Assembly (NCBI GenBank): GCA_031283915.1
Contig: JAITAY010000237.1
Location: 1 to 7,170 of the forward strand
DNA from: Tannerella sp.
GTDB taxonomy: Bacteria > Bacteroidota > Bacteroidia > Bacteroidales > Tannerellaceae
Length of the DNA stretch: 7,170 nt
Direction of reading: 5' to 3'
Shown here piece after piece: positions 6,871 to 7,170 of this stretch (its first letter is position 1; each line of letters begins with the position of its first letter). The notes below the pieces were generated by a model. The model was given only the letters and a program-made list of their open reading frames with translations, had not been told where the DNA came from and ran no database searches. A program made the position numbers and the translations under genes.

Positions 6871-7170
6871 AATTGTTTCTTCCATTTCGCTGTTCCATTT
6901 TCCCGGAGACTGTGTTATGGCGTGCGATACACCACGTAACTCTTCGATTCGGATAAGCAGTTCCGGTCTTCTTCACTCCGGTGTTTGCCTTTAGACAGGC
7001 CACTTTGCAATTCTCCCACGATCCGTTTGCGTACCTCGCCCAGGGCATCATAAACGTATTTCATCACATGGAACTTGTCGGCTACCTGTATCGCTTGCGG
7101 CACTAAATCATTGAAAACAAGTGCATATGTCAGACTCATATCCATTGTTACGGTTTTGATTTTCTGCAAA
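6871..7170 (-). pseudogene. ISL3-type transposase remnant, frameshifted and 3'-truncated (partial at window edge)
   Basis: The reading frame enters from the right edge; the real start is outside the window. The upstream part reads TVTMDMSLTYALVFNDLVPQ then AIQVADKFHVMKYVYDALGE. Asp in MDMS and the ADKFHV signature are typical of the ISL3 (IS204/IS1001-type) DDE domain. The frame continues through RKRIVGELQSGLSKGKHRSE to CLSES and then stops at 6915-6917. In another minus-strand frame, 6945-6871 encodes EELRGVSHAITQSPGKW and NSEMEETI, which is the expected continuation of this family after CLSE. So one base is missing near 6948 (or two were gained). Downstream of EETI the expected C-terminal part cannot be found in any frame, so the gene also appears cut at about 6871. 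The copy cannot make a full transposase. Family assignment is from motif recognition. Confidence 0.85.

Noticed and set aside
6644..6994. A 116-codon + strand frame over the ISL3 remnant and the adjoining debris
   Set aside because: It lies partly antisense to the transposase remnant, has a Cys-rich composition without a motif, and has no initiation signal.
6710..7051. A 113-codon minus-strand frame overlapping the ISL3 remnant
   Set aside because: It is a third frame across the decayed transposase; neither its N-terminal nor its C-terminal part matches the family.

Overview
The window looks like a chromosomal segment of a Bacteroidales bacterium. Three things suggest this. The genes lack Shine-Dalgarno sequences and have A/T-rich leaders. 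Upstream regions carry matches to the Bacteroidetes promoter -7 element TAnnTTTG. The lipoprotein belongs to a family (GxGYxYP putative glycoside hydrolase) known mainly from gut and oral Bacteroidetes. Genus cannot be fixed from the sequence alone.

Layout from left to right: (1) the 3' end of an IS5-type transposase on the + strand (1-138), cut by the window edge; (2) a short A/T-rich spacer; (3) lepA (elongation factor 4) on the minus strand (316-2103), complete; (4) a 92-bp divergent intergenic region with one -7-like element facing each way; (5) a complete 716-residue protein on the + strand (2196-4346) with six C-terminal TPR units and an unrecognised N-terminal two thirds; (6) a 246-bp convergent intergenic region holding a small hairpin and a 61-bp imperfect palindrome built from CACGRAGA-like units; (7) a complete 607-residue lipoprotein on the minus strand (4593-6416) that I assign to the GxGYxYP family; (8) a 454-bp stretch without a credible gene, containing the likely lipoprotein promoter, a nine-codon orphan ORF behind a strong GGAGG, and an 8-bp inverted repeat; (9) the remains of an ISL3-type transposase on the minus strand (6871-7170), frameshifted, apparently truncated, and cut by the window edge.

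The three complete genes are single transcription units by geometry: lepA and the TPR gene diverge, and the TPR and lipoprotein genes converge. Nothing ties them into one pathway. LepA acts on ribosomes in the cytoplasm, the TPR protein is probably a cytoplasmic scaffold (no signal peptide), and the lipoprotein is exported and probably acts on a carbohydrate. The block is bracketed by unrelated IS remnants (IS5-type left, ISL3-type right), so it is not a composite transposon. I do not see a clear new defence, mobile or biosynthetic system. The points most worth a second look are the decayed ISL3 copy and its junction, the palindromic repeat between the convergent genes, the degenerate signature motif of the lipoprotein, and the unassigned N-terminal region of the TPR protein.
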